Positions 25,977 to 32,560 of a stretch of DNA of 32,560 bases are shown piece after piece. A program made the translations under genes and the position numbers. The notes under the pieces are model-generated. The model worked only from the letters and a program-made list of their open reading frames with translations. It had not been told where the DNA came from and searched no databases. Source of the DNA: Eubacterium sp. (lineage in GTDB: Bacteria > Bacillota > Clostridia > Acetivibrionales > DSM-1351); assembly GCA_029266335.1 (NCBI GenBank), contig JAQSXC010000089.1, forward strand, positions 1 to 32,560, written 5' to 3'. Numbering within the stretch: position 1 is the stretch's first letter; each line of letters opens with the position of its first letter.

Positions 25977-26888
25977 ATGAAAAAAATTATTGGTAGTCTA
26001 TTGATCAGTTTACTCTTAACTTCCTTTACGGGCTGTTCATATGGAAGTCCACAGAAGCACACGGGACAGGGCATTTCTGTGAGTACAAACCTTGAAACCG
26101 TAGTTACCGAAAGGCAAACAGGAATGACGGATGAAAATAAATCGGCTTCAAATACAATTAAAGAGATAGCTGTAAAAAAATCTTCGAGCAAGGATGGGAA
26201 CGAGACTAAAGCCAAAGATACAAAACCGCTTGACGGCTTAACGGTCTGTATTGACCCGGGGCACGGCCTACTTACAAAAAAAGTTAAAAAGACCGAACCG
26301 CTTGCTCCAGGGTCTACGGTTATGAAAGCGGCCACCGCCAGCGGAACAACAGGTGTGGTAACAAAGATAACAGAGGAAAGTCTCAATCTGACTGTTTCAC
26401 TTAAGCTGAAGAAAGCACTGGCTGACAAAGGAGCAAAAGTGATTATGGTCAGGGAAACTCATACCTGCAATATGACAAATGTGGAAAGAACAGATCTCTG
26501 GAACAAATCAGGTGCAGATCTGACTATAAGGATTCATGCAAACGGCTCCGACAGCAGAAAGGCTTCAGGAGTATTAATGATGGTTCCGGGCGATAAATAT
26601 ATCAAAGACAAAGATCTGCTTTTGAAAAGTGCAAAAGCCGGAGAGTATATAATGGAGGGTGTTTTGAAAAATACAAAGGCAAAATCGGCAGGAACCGTAA
26701 AGAGCACCGACCTCACCGGCTTCAACTGGTCTAAAATACCTGTCATGCTGCTGGAAATGGGCTTCATGACCAACCCCGAGGAAGACAGGCTGCTGAATTC
26801 CGATTCATACCAGAACAAAATCGTTGCAGGAATAGTTGAAGGTGTGGAAAAATATAATAGCTATATTAACTCTGGCAAGGAAAAATAG
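25977..26888 (+). CDS. N-acetylmuramoyl-L-alanine amidase lipoprotein (Amidase_3)
   Basis: A 303-residue extracellular amidase that cuts the stem peptide from MurNAc. Lipoprotein signal with lipobox FTGC (Cys about residue 20), a charged Ser/Lys-rich tether (about 25-85), then the Amidase_3 domain. The four expected zinc/catalytic positions are visible: DPGHG, EESLN, RIHANGS and LLEMGFMTN. An insertion of about 30 residues between the first two motifs is typical for cell-wall hydrolases of this group. Its own promoter precedes it, with a palindrome resembling the RpiR sites, so it may be co-regulated while not strictly in the operon. It could generate peptide-free glycans for the importer. 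The RBS AGGAG is rather far from the ATG. Confidence 0.9.
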   Translation: MKKIIGSLLISLLLTSFTGCSYGSPQKHTGQGISVSTNLETVVTERQTGMTDENKSASNTIKEIAVKKSSSKDGNETKAKDTKPLDGLTVCIDPGHGLLTKKVKKTEPLAPGSTVMKAATASGTTGVVTKITEESLNLTVSLKLKKALADKGAKVIMVRETHTCNMTNVERTDLWNKSGADLTIRIHANGSDSRKASGVLMMVPGDKYIKDKDLLLKSAKAGEYIMEGVLKNTKAKSAGTVKSTDLTGFNWSKIPVMLLEMGFMTNPEEDRLLNSDSYQNKIVAGIVEGVEKYNSYINSGKEK

Positions 26889-26904
26889 TTTTAAATTATA
26901 TTAT

Positions 26905-27447
26905 TTATTTTCCGGTAATGTTTTCACTATTCTTATGATCATCATTGCTGCCTGACAAACCCGGCATGGATTCCATCAAAACCACTCTGGAAATTGCTTC
27001 ACCGTCATTTTTAGAATACCATATTTGCAGGACATCACCCTGTTTGATATCCGAAATGTTCAGTGTCGGCTGCTCGTCTGCACTGTCTTCACTTTGTCTT
27101 CTTCCTGCTGATGTTATTTCGATGTCGCCTGGGAGGGTGACAGTTTTTGTCTCACCGGTAAATTTAAAGGTTCTTTGAGTATTTTTCGAAGATCGTCTGT
27201 CTGGGCTGGAGTTGCTGTTATCTGACGGAGCTCTCCCGTTTCTGCCTAAGGCAGGCATTTTTATAACTTTCAGTGTTATTTTATTGTCTGAAACGGAACT
27301 TACTTCACCTGTAAGGTCGGCAGCCTGTACCTGCATCCGGCCGCCGACACTGCTGTCAGCTGCAGCTGCTGAAGTATTTTTGGAACCGCAGGCTGCAAGA
27401 GAGAATATAAATAAAGATATTAAGAGAATACTTATGCTTTTCTTCAC
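26905..27447 (-). CDS. Lipoprotein of unknown function
   Basis: A 180-residue protein starting with GTG (27447), preceded by GGAAGG. Lipobox LAAC with Cys at about residue 20, so it is anchored outside the membrane. The region about 45-65 (LTGEVSSVSDNKITLKVIKM) looks like a small beta-barrel found in lipoproteins and cell-envelope proteins (DUF5666-like), with a low-complexity Ser/Asn/Arg/Asp stretch (about 73-90) inserted. The C-terminal part (SDIKQGDVLQIWYSKN) belongs to the same beta fold. It is convergent with the amidase gene, with 16 bases between stops. Function not recognised. The 130 bases before it hold no clear promoter. Confidence 0.75.
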   Translation of the reverse strand: MKKSISILLISLFIFSLAACGSKNTSAAAADSSVGGRMQVQAADLTGEVSSVSDNKITLKVIKMPALGRNGRAPSDNSNSSPDRRSSKNTQRTFKFTGETKTVTLPGDIEITSAGRRQSEDSADEQPTLNISDIKQGDVLQIWYSKNDGEAISRVVLMESMPGLSGSNDDHKNSENITGK

Positions 27448-27579
27448 AAATATACACCTTCCTGTCTGGATATTTGATTGTTTTTACTGCTACAAAAACA
27501 TAATACAATCCAAATAAGTAGATTCTGTGAAGAAAATATTGTTAAATTATGAATTTATTATTTCAGTAAGTTCTTAAGG

Positions 27580-27921
27580 TTATCCAATTGCATCAGCACC
27601 CTGTTCACCGGTTCTGATTCTGTAGCATTCCTCAACTGGTTGAACAAATATCTTACCGTCACCTATTTTACCTGTTCTTGCAACCTTCATTATTGCATCG
27701 ATGGTTGGTTTTACAAAATCATCATTGACTGCTATTTCAAAGCGTACTTTTGTCAATAGATTTACAGTTGTAACGTTGCCTCTGTAGCTTTCGGTATAAC
27801 CCATCTGCTGTCCGCAGCCTTTAACATGAGAAACTGTCATTTTGTGTATATGAGCTTCAAATAATGCTGTTTTAACATCTTCAACAGCTTCAGGTCTTAC
27901 TATTGCTATTACCATTTTCAT
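27580..27921 (-). CDS. PII-family nitrogen regulatory protein
   Basis: A 113-residue PII protein encoded after the ammonium transporter, which it likely gates in response to 2-oxoglutarate and ATP/ADP. Visible: KMVIAIVRPEAVEDVKTAL, the T-loop GQQMGYTESYRGNVTTV, the B-loop ARTGKIGDGKIFV and the C-loop RIRTGEQG. In the T-loop, the position of the uridylylated Tyr51 of E. coli GlnB (in YRGAEY) is Thr or Val, so regulation by uridylylation is not expected. The start at 27921 has GGAGG upstream; the in-frame codon at 27942 has none. Expressed with amtB from the same minus-strand transcript, 77 bases apart. Confidence 0.93.
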   Translation of the reverse strand: MKMVIAIVRPEAVEDVKTALFEAHIHKMTVSHVKGCGQQMGYTESYRGNVTTVNLLTKVRFEIAVNDDFVKPTIDAIMKVARTGKIGDGKIFVQPVEECYRIRTGEQGADAIG

Positions 27922-27998
27922 AGATAACCTCCATGTCCCCAACCGTGTAGGGCCGATTTATGTAAATATATAATTTTTTAGGATTAATTTCTTAGGAA

Positions 27999-29183
27999 TT
28001 AAAGGGTCTGTTCCGGGTTGGCATCTATTCTGTGGAAGGTCAGGTCTGCACCGATGAGTTCTTCCTGCTCACTTATTCTGAGTCCTACCAGCATATCCGC
28101 TGTCTTATATACAATGAACCCAGCTACAAATGCGTAAACAAGTGCTAAAACAGAACCGGTCAGCTGACTAAGGAAACTCAGGTCATATTGACCTCCTAGT
28201 GCTTTTCTTCCGAAAATCCCTGCGGCAATTCCGCCCCAGGTTCCGTTTAATCCATGGAGAGGCCATACACCCAGTACGTCATCAATCTTCCACCTGGCTT
28301 CAAATTCAAACATAACAATAAATATTATACCTGCAACTGCTCCAATAAAAAGGGCTGCAAAAGGATGAACAATATCTGAACCGGCACAGACAGCCACAAG
28401 ACCTGCCAGAGCACCGTTATGTGTGAAACCAACATCGTTTTTAGAAAATATCAAACCGGTTATTGTGCCGCCTACCATAGCCATAAGTGAATTAATCACA
28501 ACCAGACCGGAGATATTGTTTATGTCCTGAGAACTCATAACATTAAAGCCAAACCAGCCTACAATCAATATCCAGCTGCCCAGTGTCAATAATGGTATAT
28601 TGCTGGGGCGGGTATTAAATCTGCCTTTGAATCTACCTGTTCTGGGTCCCAATACAATAATAGCTGCAAGTGCAATCCAGCCACCAACAGAATGAACAAC
28701 TGCCGATCCGGCGAAGTCGTGGAAAGGCGCACCGAAAATCTTTGCAAAATATGAATCTGGAGCTCCCATAATAAAGGAATTTTTACCCCATGCTATACTT
28801 TCAAATAAAGGGTAGACAAAGCTGGTAAGAATAACTGCAATTACGGACTGGGTATAAAATTTCATTCGACCCACTATACCGCCTGATATTATAGCCGGTA
28901 TTACGGCTGCAAATCCTAACAGGAAAAAGAACCTGACGAATTGAAAACCATTTTCCTGTGTAAAAACACCACTGTTTGAATAAAGTACTATACCATAAGA
29001 AATAGGAAAACCTATGACAAAATATGCAATTGTAGTTACTGACCAATCAAAAATTATTTTGTTAAAAGCATTGACCTGATTCTTTCTGCTGACACTCCCT
29101 GCCTCAAGAAAAGCAAAACCGGCGTGCATTGCCAGGATCATAACTGCGCCCAGCATTAAAAATAATACATTACTTGAAGTCAT
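27999..29183 (-). CDS. amtB: Ammonium transporter (Amt/MEP/Rh family)
   Basis: A 394-residue membrane protein with about 11 hydrophobic segments. The twin-histidine pore residues are visible in SAVVHSVGGW and PLHGLNGTWGG. Also present are AGFAFLEAGSVSRKNQVN near the N-terminus and GWFGFN mid-protein. The substrate is ammonium/ammonia. It is followed by the PII gene, the standard pair. The ATG at 29183 has AAAGGGG about 10 bases upstream. The leader upstream contains a terminator-like hairpin and competing structures, so expression is probably attenuated. Confidence 0.96.
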   Translation of the reverse strand: MTSSNVLFLMLGAVMILAMHAGFAFLEAGSVSRKNQVNAFNKIIFDWSVTTIAYFVIGFPISYGIVLYSNSGVFTQENGFQFVRFFFLLGFAAVIPAIISGGIVGRMKFYTQSVIAVILTSFVYPLFESIAWGKNSFIMGAPDSYFAKIFGAPFHDFAGSAVVHSVGGWIALAAIIVLGPRTGRFKGRFNTRPSNIPLLTLGSWILIVGWFGFNVMSSQDINNISGLVVINSLMAMVGGTITGLIFSKNDVGFTHNGALAGLVAVCAGSDIVHPFAALFIGAVAGIIFIVMFEFEARWKIDDVLGVWPLHGLNGTWGGIAAGIFGRKALGGQYDLSFLSQLTGSVLALVYAFVAGFIVYKTADMLVGLRISEQEELIGADLTFHRIDANPEQTL

Positions 29184-29291
29184 GTATGTATACCCCTTTC
29201 GCGCTATTCAATTAAGTGAACAAAATTGAATTAAACCTGAAACACGCCATTGTATTTCTATGGATAGAATTAGATTGGAATTTTCAGAAAT

Positions 29292-29381
29292 AAAAAAAGA
29301 AGATTTCTCTTCTTTTACCTTTTTATAACTGAAGAGAGCGCCATTGCTCAAATGAATTTTTAAACTGCAGCATAAAAATTC
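29292..29381 (-). promoter_or_regulatory. Attenuator-like leader of amtB (ANTAR-type candidate)
   Basis: Read on the minus strand: a 9-pair hairpin (29381-29373 with 29362-29354), then GAGC-AATGGC-GCTC (29349-29336), a hexaloop hairpin with A at loop position 1 and G at 4, then a terminator (29316-29308 with 29303-29295, loop GAAA) followed by T's to 29292. CTCTTC (29336-29331) can also pair with GAAGAG (29312-29307), which would break the terminator. This arrangement resembles targets of ANTAR antiterminators, known on clostridial nitrogen genes. The first hairpin's loop does not fit the A1/G4 rule. Confidence 0.5.
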
Positions 29382-29430
29382 TAATACAAAATATACCTAA
29401 AAGCAAGAGTATTTTTTAATATTGTGTTTT

Positions 29431-29451
29431 ACAAAAATTATATAATTTTGT
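29431..29451. promoter_or_regulatory. AT-rich palindrome between divergent genes
   Basis: ACAAAAATTATATAATTTTGT is a near-perfect inverted repeat in the 330-base gap between amtB and the gene at 29514. TATAAT boxes occur on both strands within and beside it, so it could be an operator for both. No sure -35 partner was found. Confidence 0.35.
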
Positions 29452-29513
29452 ACAATTATACTTATAATGCTTTATAAAAGATTAAAGAAAGCAGTTATAT
29501 AAAGGAGTAGGAT

Positions 29514-30356
29514 ATGATTTCAGCTGATAGGGCAAATACTACCGGACCAATTATTAACATAGAGGTACTGAAAAATGGATTTCCAAAGTATTATGGCTGC
29601 CTGGGCCAGGATGAGCTCCAACCTGACAAAATAATATTATGCTCCAGTCTGATTGAAAAAAGCGATGAACTGCTTGAAAAAGTTATATTGGTATACAGCA
29701 CAAAATTAATCATCATAAAAAATCTTAATTCCTATTTATCAAAATATAAATTGAATTATGAGGATATAAATTATATAATCCTTGAGGGTATGCCGAACCC
29801 ATACAGTATAACCATAGACTACAAATATGATTTAAAAGAACGAATTTTTTATGATGCAAAGTCTTATGATCTGGTGTATGAATTAGTCAGTGATTTACGT
29901 AAAAAGTTTCTTGACAGCACTGTTCTGGAGGATTACTCGGATTTTGCCTTCTCTGATGTAGAGGAGAAAACATATCCGGGAGCTTCTATTGCAAGGGCCG
30001 GCGTTCTTGAACAGGGTTCAGTTTTATGCAGTCTCAAACAGAAGAGGATTTTTGATCATCCGGGATTGGTCTTCAGAAAATTCATAACCAAGACTCATTT
30101 TAGCGTAGTATGTAAAAAGGAGATAATAATATTTTTTGAAAAGATAAATTCAAGGATAAATCATAATTTTTCTGGAGACCTGATTCATATTCCTTTAAAG
30201 GCTTTGAAGAATGTTTCTCTGGAAGCCACCGGAAAGGGCATGATTCTGAAATATCTATTTAATACAGATAGAAGGCTTGAACTGTTTTATGATAATGATA
30301 GTACCGATCAATTGCTGAAAATCATGTCATATATAAACAGTATGATAACGAGATAA
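29514..30356 (+). CDS. Hypothetical protein, possibly two PH-like domains
   Basis: A 280-residue soluble protein that I do not recognise. No signal peptide or membrane segment. AAAGGAG lies just before the ATG. Two stretches (about 50-135 and 185-280) each show several beta strands, then a C-terminal amphipathic helix: VILVYSTKLIIIKNL with SYDLVYELVSDLRKKFL, and FSVVCKKEIIIFFEK with DQLLKIMSYINSM. This strand-then-helix pattern resembles bacterial PH-like domains; it is inference from pattern only. The gene is divergent from amtB and 165 bases before the hexokinase gene, which has its own promoter. Confidence 0.75.
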   Translation: MISADRANTTGPIINIEVLKNGFPKYYGCLGQDELQPDKIILCSSLIEKSDELLEKVILVYSTKLIIIKNLNSYLSKYKLNYEDINYIILEGMPNPYSITIDYKYDLKERIFYDAKSYDLVYELVSDLRKKFLDSTVLEDYSDFAFSDVEEKTYPGASIARAGVLEQGSVLCSLKQKRIFDHPGLVFRKFITKTHFSVVCKKEIIIFFEKINSRINHNFSGDLIHIPLKALKNVSLEATGKGMILKYLFNTDRRLELFYDNDSTDQLLKIMSYINSMITR

Positions 30357-30378
30357 AACAGGAAAATGCACTTATTGC

Positions 30379-30407
30379 TTGACCAAATGCCATAGATAAA
30401 ATAAAAT
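30379..30407 (+). promoter_or_regulatory. Promoter of the hexokinase gene
   Basis: TTGACC (30379-30384) and TAAAAT (30402-30407) are 17 bases apart. A second TATAAT-like box is near 30462 but without a convincing -35. Confidence 0.5.
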
Positions 30408-30521
30408 CAGATAATAGAATGTATTTTATTGCTGAGCCATGTTGGAACTTTCAGTTTTCTTTATAATGAGTGGTTTTCAGCTTAGACAGACAATACTAAT
30501 AATTTATATAAGAGGTGCACT

Positions 30522-31820
30522 ATGGGGTATAATAACGATGTAATTAACAATGTATTGAAATCATTTGAAGTAGACAGGGAAAGCATGCTTCGTATAGCCG
30601 GACTTTTTAAGGAAACCATGGAAGCCGGACTGAAGGGTGAGGAAACTTGTCTTAAAATGCTACCCTCCTATATTGGAAAACCTACCGGAAAAGAGCAGGG
30701 TGTGTTTATGACAATGGACATGGGTGGAACAAACCTGAGATGTACCAAGTTTAAGATTGAAAACGGTAATTTTGAAAAGCTTGCTGAGATAAAAGAAAAG
30801 TTGATCAATAAAGAAAAAAACTTTGACCTTACTAAGTCAAATACAGATGCCGGACAGCTCTTCGGTTATATGGCTGACTGTATGTCCGGTATTACCGAAC
30901 CGGGAGAAAGCATGTATCTTGGAAATACCTTCTCTTTCCCCTGCAGACAGGAAGGAATAAATGAAGCGTATTTGATACATTGGACCAAAGAAATTACAAC
31001 TTCAGGAGTTGAAGGACACAATATAAATCAGCTTCTTGCAGATGCGTTAAAAACCAGAAATATTAGCATTGAGCCAGTAGCTATTTTGAATGATACGGTT
31101 GGAACATTACTTGTAGCCATGTACAGCTTTCAGGATGCATATATAGGCTCAATAATGGGAACCGGTCATAACACCTGCTACCTTGAGAACAACCACCCCA
31201 TAAACGGCGGAAAAATGATAGTTAATCTTGAATCCGGAAATTATAATGTGGGCCTGCCGGTTACAAAGTATGACGAGTTAATAGACAAAAACAGTCAGAT
31301 GCCGGGCGCACAGCTGCTGGAAAAAATGGTTTCAGGCTATTATATGGGCAGTCTTGTAAAGGAAGTGTGTAAAGATTTGTTTGAAAGCAAAGTACTGTTT
31401 ACAAGTAAGGATGTAGATTCCGAAGCTTTCTTCGACCAGAGTTTTAATGCTCTTATGGTGGAGAACTTTATATTATATCCTTCTAAAACTACTGAACAGT
31501 ACAGCTGTACGATGGAGGATGCCGAGCTGATAAAGAGTGTATCCGAGGCTATTCTGAAGAGAACGGTAAGACTTGTAGCCACCTCATTTTTGGGAATTCT
31601 ATACCATCAGGAAAACAACGGTACCAGAGTAACAAACAAGCATATTATTGCTATCGACGGAACAATTTATGAAAAAATGCCAAAGGCGCCAAAGCTGATG
31701 GAAGAAGCTTTTGCCGACGCATTGGGACAGGATGCCGAAAATGTTGGTATACGTCTGGTAAAAGACGGTTCAGGTCTTGGAGCTGCTATTGCTGCAGCTG
31801 TTGCTTCAACACAGAAGTAA
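30522..31820 (+). CDS. Eukaryote-type hexokinase
   Basis: A 432-residue ATP-dependent hexose kinase of the hexokinase family typical of eukaryotes, not the ROK or Glk type usual in bacteria. Visible in order: LPSYIGKPTGKEQG, phosphate-1 MDMGGTNLRCTKFK, the sugar-binding NTFSFPC and HWTKE, the catalytic Asp in AILNDTVGTLL, phosphate-2 SIMGTGHNTCYLE, VNLESGNYN in place of the usual EWGAF-like stretch, and adenosine motif DGSGLGAAIAAAV. Length agrees with a single-domain hexokinase (about 430-480). AGAGGTG precedes the ATG. It would feed glucose into glycolysis. A strong terminator follows. Confidence 0.93.
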   Translation: MGYNNDVINNVLKSFEVDRESMLRIAGLFKETMEAGLKGEETCLKMLPSYIGKPTGKEQGVFMTMDMGGTNLRCTKFKIENGNFEKLAEIKEKLINKEKNFDLTKSNTDAGQLFGYMADCMSGITEPGESMYLGNTFSFPCRQEGINEAYLIHWTKEITTSGVEGHNINQLLADALKTRNISIEPVAILNDTVGTLLVAMYSFQDAYIGSIMGTGHNTCYLENNHPINGGKMIVNLESGNYNVGLPVTKYDELIDKNSQMPGAQLLEKMVSGYYMGSLVKEVCKDLFESKVLFTSKDVDSEAFFDQSFNALMVENFILYPSKTTEQYSCTMEDAELIKSVSEAILKRTVRLVATSFLGILYHQENNGTRVTNKHIIAIDGTIYEKMPKAPKLMEEAFADALGQDAENVGIRLVKDGSGLGAAIAAAVASTQK

Positions 31821-31940
31821 AAATTAAATTATTCTCACAGTATAGCTTTATACGTAGACTAATATATTAGATAATTTAAATAATTAATTTATATAAATTT
31901 TAAATCATTTAAAATCAGATGCAGTTAAATTAAAAGGTTT

Positions 31941-31980
31941 AAGCCGCTATCGAGTAAATATCGAAGCGGCTTTTATTTTT
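31941..31980 (+). terminator. Rho-independent terminator after the hexokinase gene
   Basis: AAGCCGCT (31941-31948) pairs with AGCGGCTT (31965-31972), extended by TCGA/TCGA across a one-base bulge, and is followed by TTATTTTT. It is about 120 bases after the stop; the sequence between is AT-rich with nothing recognisable. Confidence 0.88.
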
Positions 31981-32021
31981 GAAACCGGAATCAGATAAGG
32001 ATTTTCCTGCTTTATAATGCT

Positions 32022-32420
32022 TTAATTTGCCTGATTCAGCTGTTTTTTCTGTTTTTTATATTTTTCAAAACAGCCACCGTAATAATCAATTTTCCAATTA
32101 ATTTTTTCAAGATTTTTATTTAATTCCTCAATCTGCCTTAATACATCCTTACGGTGTTGAATAAGCATTTCAAGACGGCTCTCTAGAGTATGATCGCCTT
32201 CCAGAGCACCTTGAATGAATTCTTTTATCTGCCTTATGGGCATACCGGTATTTTTCAGGCAGCAAATAAGTCCCAGCCATTCTATATCATTATCTGTAAA
32301 AAGTCTGTTTCCGGAGCTGTCTCTTACAACAAAAGGCAGCAGCCCTTCCTTATCATAATATCTCAGCGTATATGCTGTAAGGTGCATTTTTTCAGCGGCC
32401 TGCTTTATAGTGTATTCCAT
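32022..32420 (-). CDS. MerR-family transcriptional regulator
   Basis: A 132-residue regulator with the MerR winged helix at residues 1-70: YTIKQAAEKMHLTAYTLRYYDKEGLLPFV, then RLFTDNDIEWL, followed by the dimerisation coiled coil (about 75-118). The Lys-rich tail has one Cys but no clear metal-binding motif, so it resembles the small AdhR-like group that responds to aldehydes or stress. GGGGGG lies upstream of the ATG. Its promoter has the long spacer typical of MerR control, implying autoregulation. The target gene may be the one starting at the right edge. Confidence 0.9.
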   Translation of the reverse strand: MEYTIKQAAEKMHLTAYTLRYYDKEGLLPFVVRDSSGNRLFTDNDIEWLGLICCLKNTGMPIRQIKEFIQGALEGDHTLESRLEMLIQHRKDVLRQIEELNKNLEKINWKIDYYGGCFEKYKKQKKQLNQAN

Positions 32421-32474
32421 TGAAATACCCCCCTTTTACTTTATATATTTCAAAATTAAACTTAATATATTTCT

Positions 32475-32504
32475 AAATTACACTTAGTTCGTGCTTCAGG
32501 TCAA
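32475..32504 (-). promoter_or_regulatory. MerR-type promoter
   Basis: On the minus strand TTGACC (32504-32499) and TAATTT (32480-32475) are 18 bases apart, longer than the usual 17, and the spacer holds an imperfect dyad (CTGAAG...CTAAGT). MerR proteins typically bind such spacers and untwist them. It would serve the MerR gene itself. Confidence 0.5.
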
Positions 32505-32536
32505 GAGGAATATTTTTTTACGGGGATAGGGGTATT

Positions 32537-32560
32537 ATGCCGGAAGGTAATTCGATAGCG
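32537..32560 (+). CDS. Possible start of a gene cut by the window edge
   Basis: ATG at 32537 follows AGGGG at a suitable distance and is open for eight codons (MPEGNSIA) up to the edge. Too short to identify. Its position, divergent from the MerR gene, fits a MerR target. Confidence 0.3.

Noticed and set aside
27549-27564. TGAATTTATTATTTCA as another RpiR-type site
   Set aside because: It lies downstream of the PII gene in AT-rich DNA, has a shifted centre and no promoter beside it.
1-32560. CRISPR arrays, tRNA or rRNA genes, insertion-sequence transposases
   Set aside because: No regular spacer repeats, no cloverleaf-like or rRNA-like stretches and no transposase frames were seen by eye.

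Overview
The window looks like a low-GC, Gram-positive anaerobe of the Clostridia. Intergenic DNA is AT-rich, genes carry strong GGAGG ribosome binding sites, exported proteins are lipoproteins, and gene families (BlaI/M56, cache-type chemoreceptors, msm-type sugar importer without its own ATPase, Amt/PII) fit that group. A mesophilic cellulolytic clostridium (Ruminiclostridium-like) is my best guess, partly from the eukaryote-type hexokinase; this is inference, not a database match.

Layout. 32-1348: BlaI-type repressor and a short M56 (BlaR1-like) membrane protease. 1588-7801: three methyl-accepting chemotaxis proteins; the first two are diverged tandem duplicates and the third has almost no extracellular domain. 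7928-8025: a palindromic element, followed directly by a probable secreted toxin with two peptidoglycan-binding domains (frame open from 8037 with an unusual AUA start) and a HEAT-like candidate immunity protein. 10908-26888: a large peptidoglycan-sugar salvage locus. 26905-27447: a convergent lipoprotein of unknown function. 27580-29183 (minus): PII protein and ammonium transporter behind a leader that looks like an attenuator. 29514-31820: an unrecognised protein and a eukaryote-type hexokinase. 32022-32420: a MerR regulator; a possible gene start lies at the right edge.

The salvage locus is the centre of the window. A lipoprotein-anchored binding protein and two permeases (15684-19069) would import muropeptide sugars. 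NamZ and NagZ, both without signal peptides, would trim MurNAc and GlcNAc alternately from non-reducing ends in the cytoplasm. AnmK, two BadF/BadG-type sugar kinases and MurQ would convert the products to GlcNAc-6-phosphate. A GH4 NAD-dependent glycosidase, a double-GNAT acetyltransferase and a PIG-L deacetylase with an altered active site are extra members without an obvious role. An extracellular amidase lipoprotein ends the cluster and could release substrate. An RpiR/MurR-like regulator sits at a divergent promoter region. Near-identical 15-16 bp palindromic sites overlap the -35 boxes of both divergent genes and recur upstream of the murQ promoter, suggesting one regulon.

The most interesting non-gene signals are a pair of about 85-98 bp inverted-repeat elements 5.5 kb apart, the AUA start next to one of them, a long hairpin between the binding-protein and permease genes, and the amtB leader.
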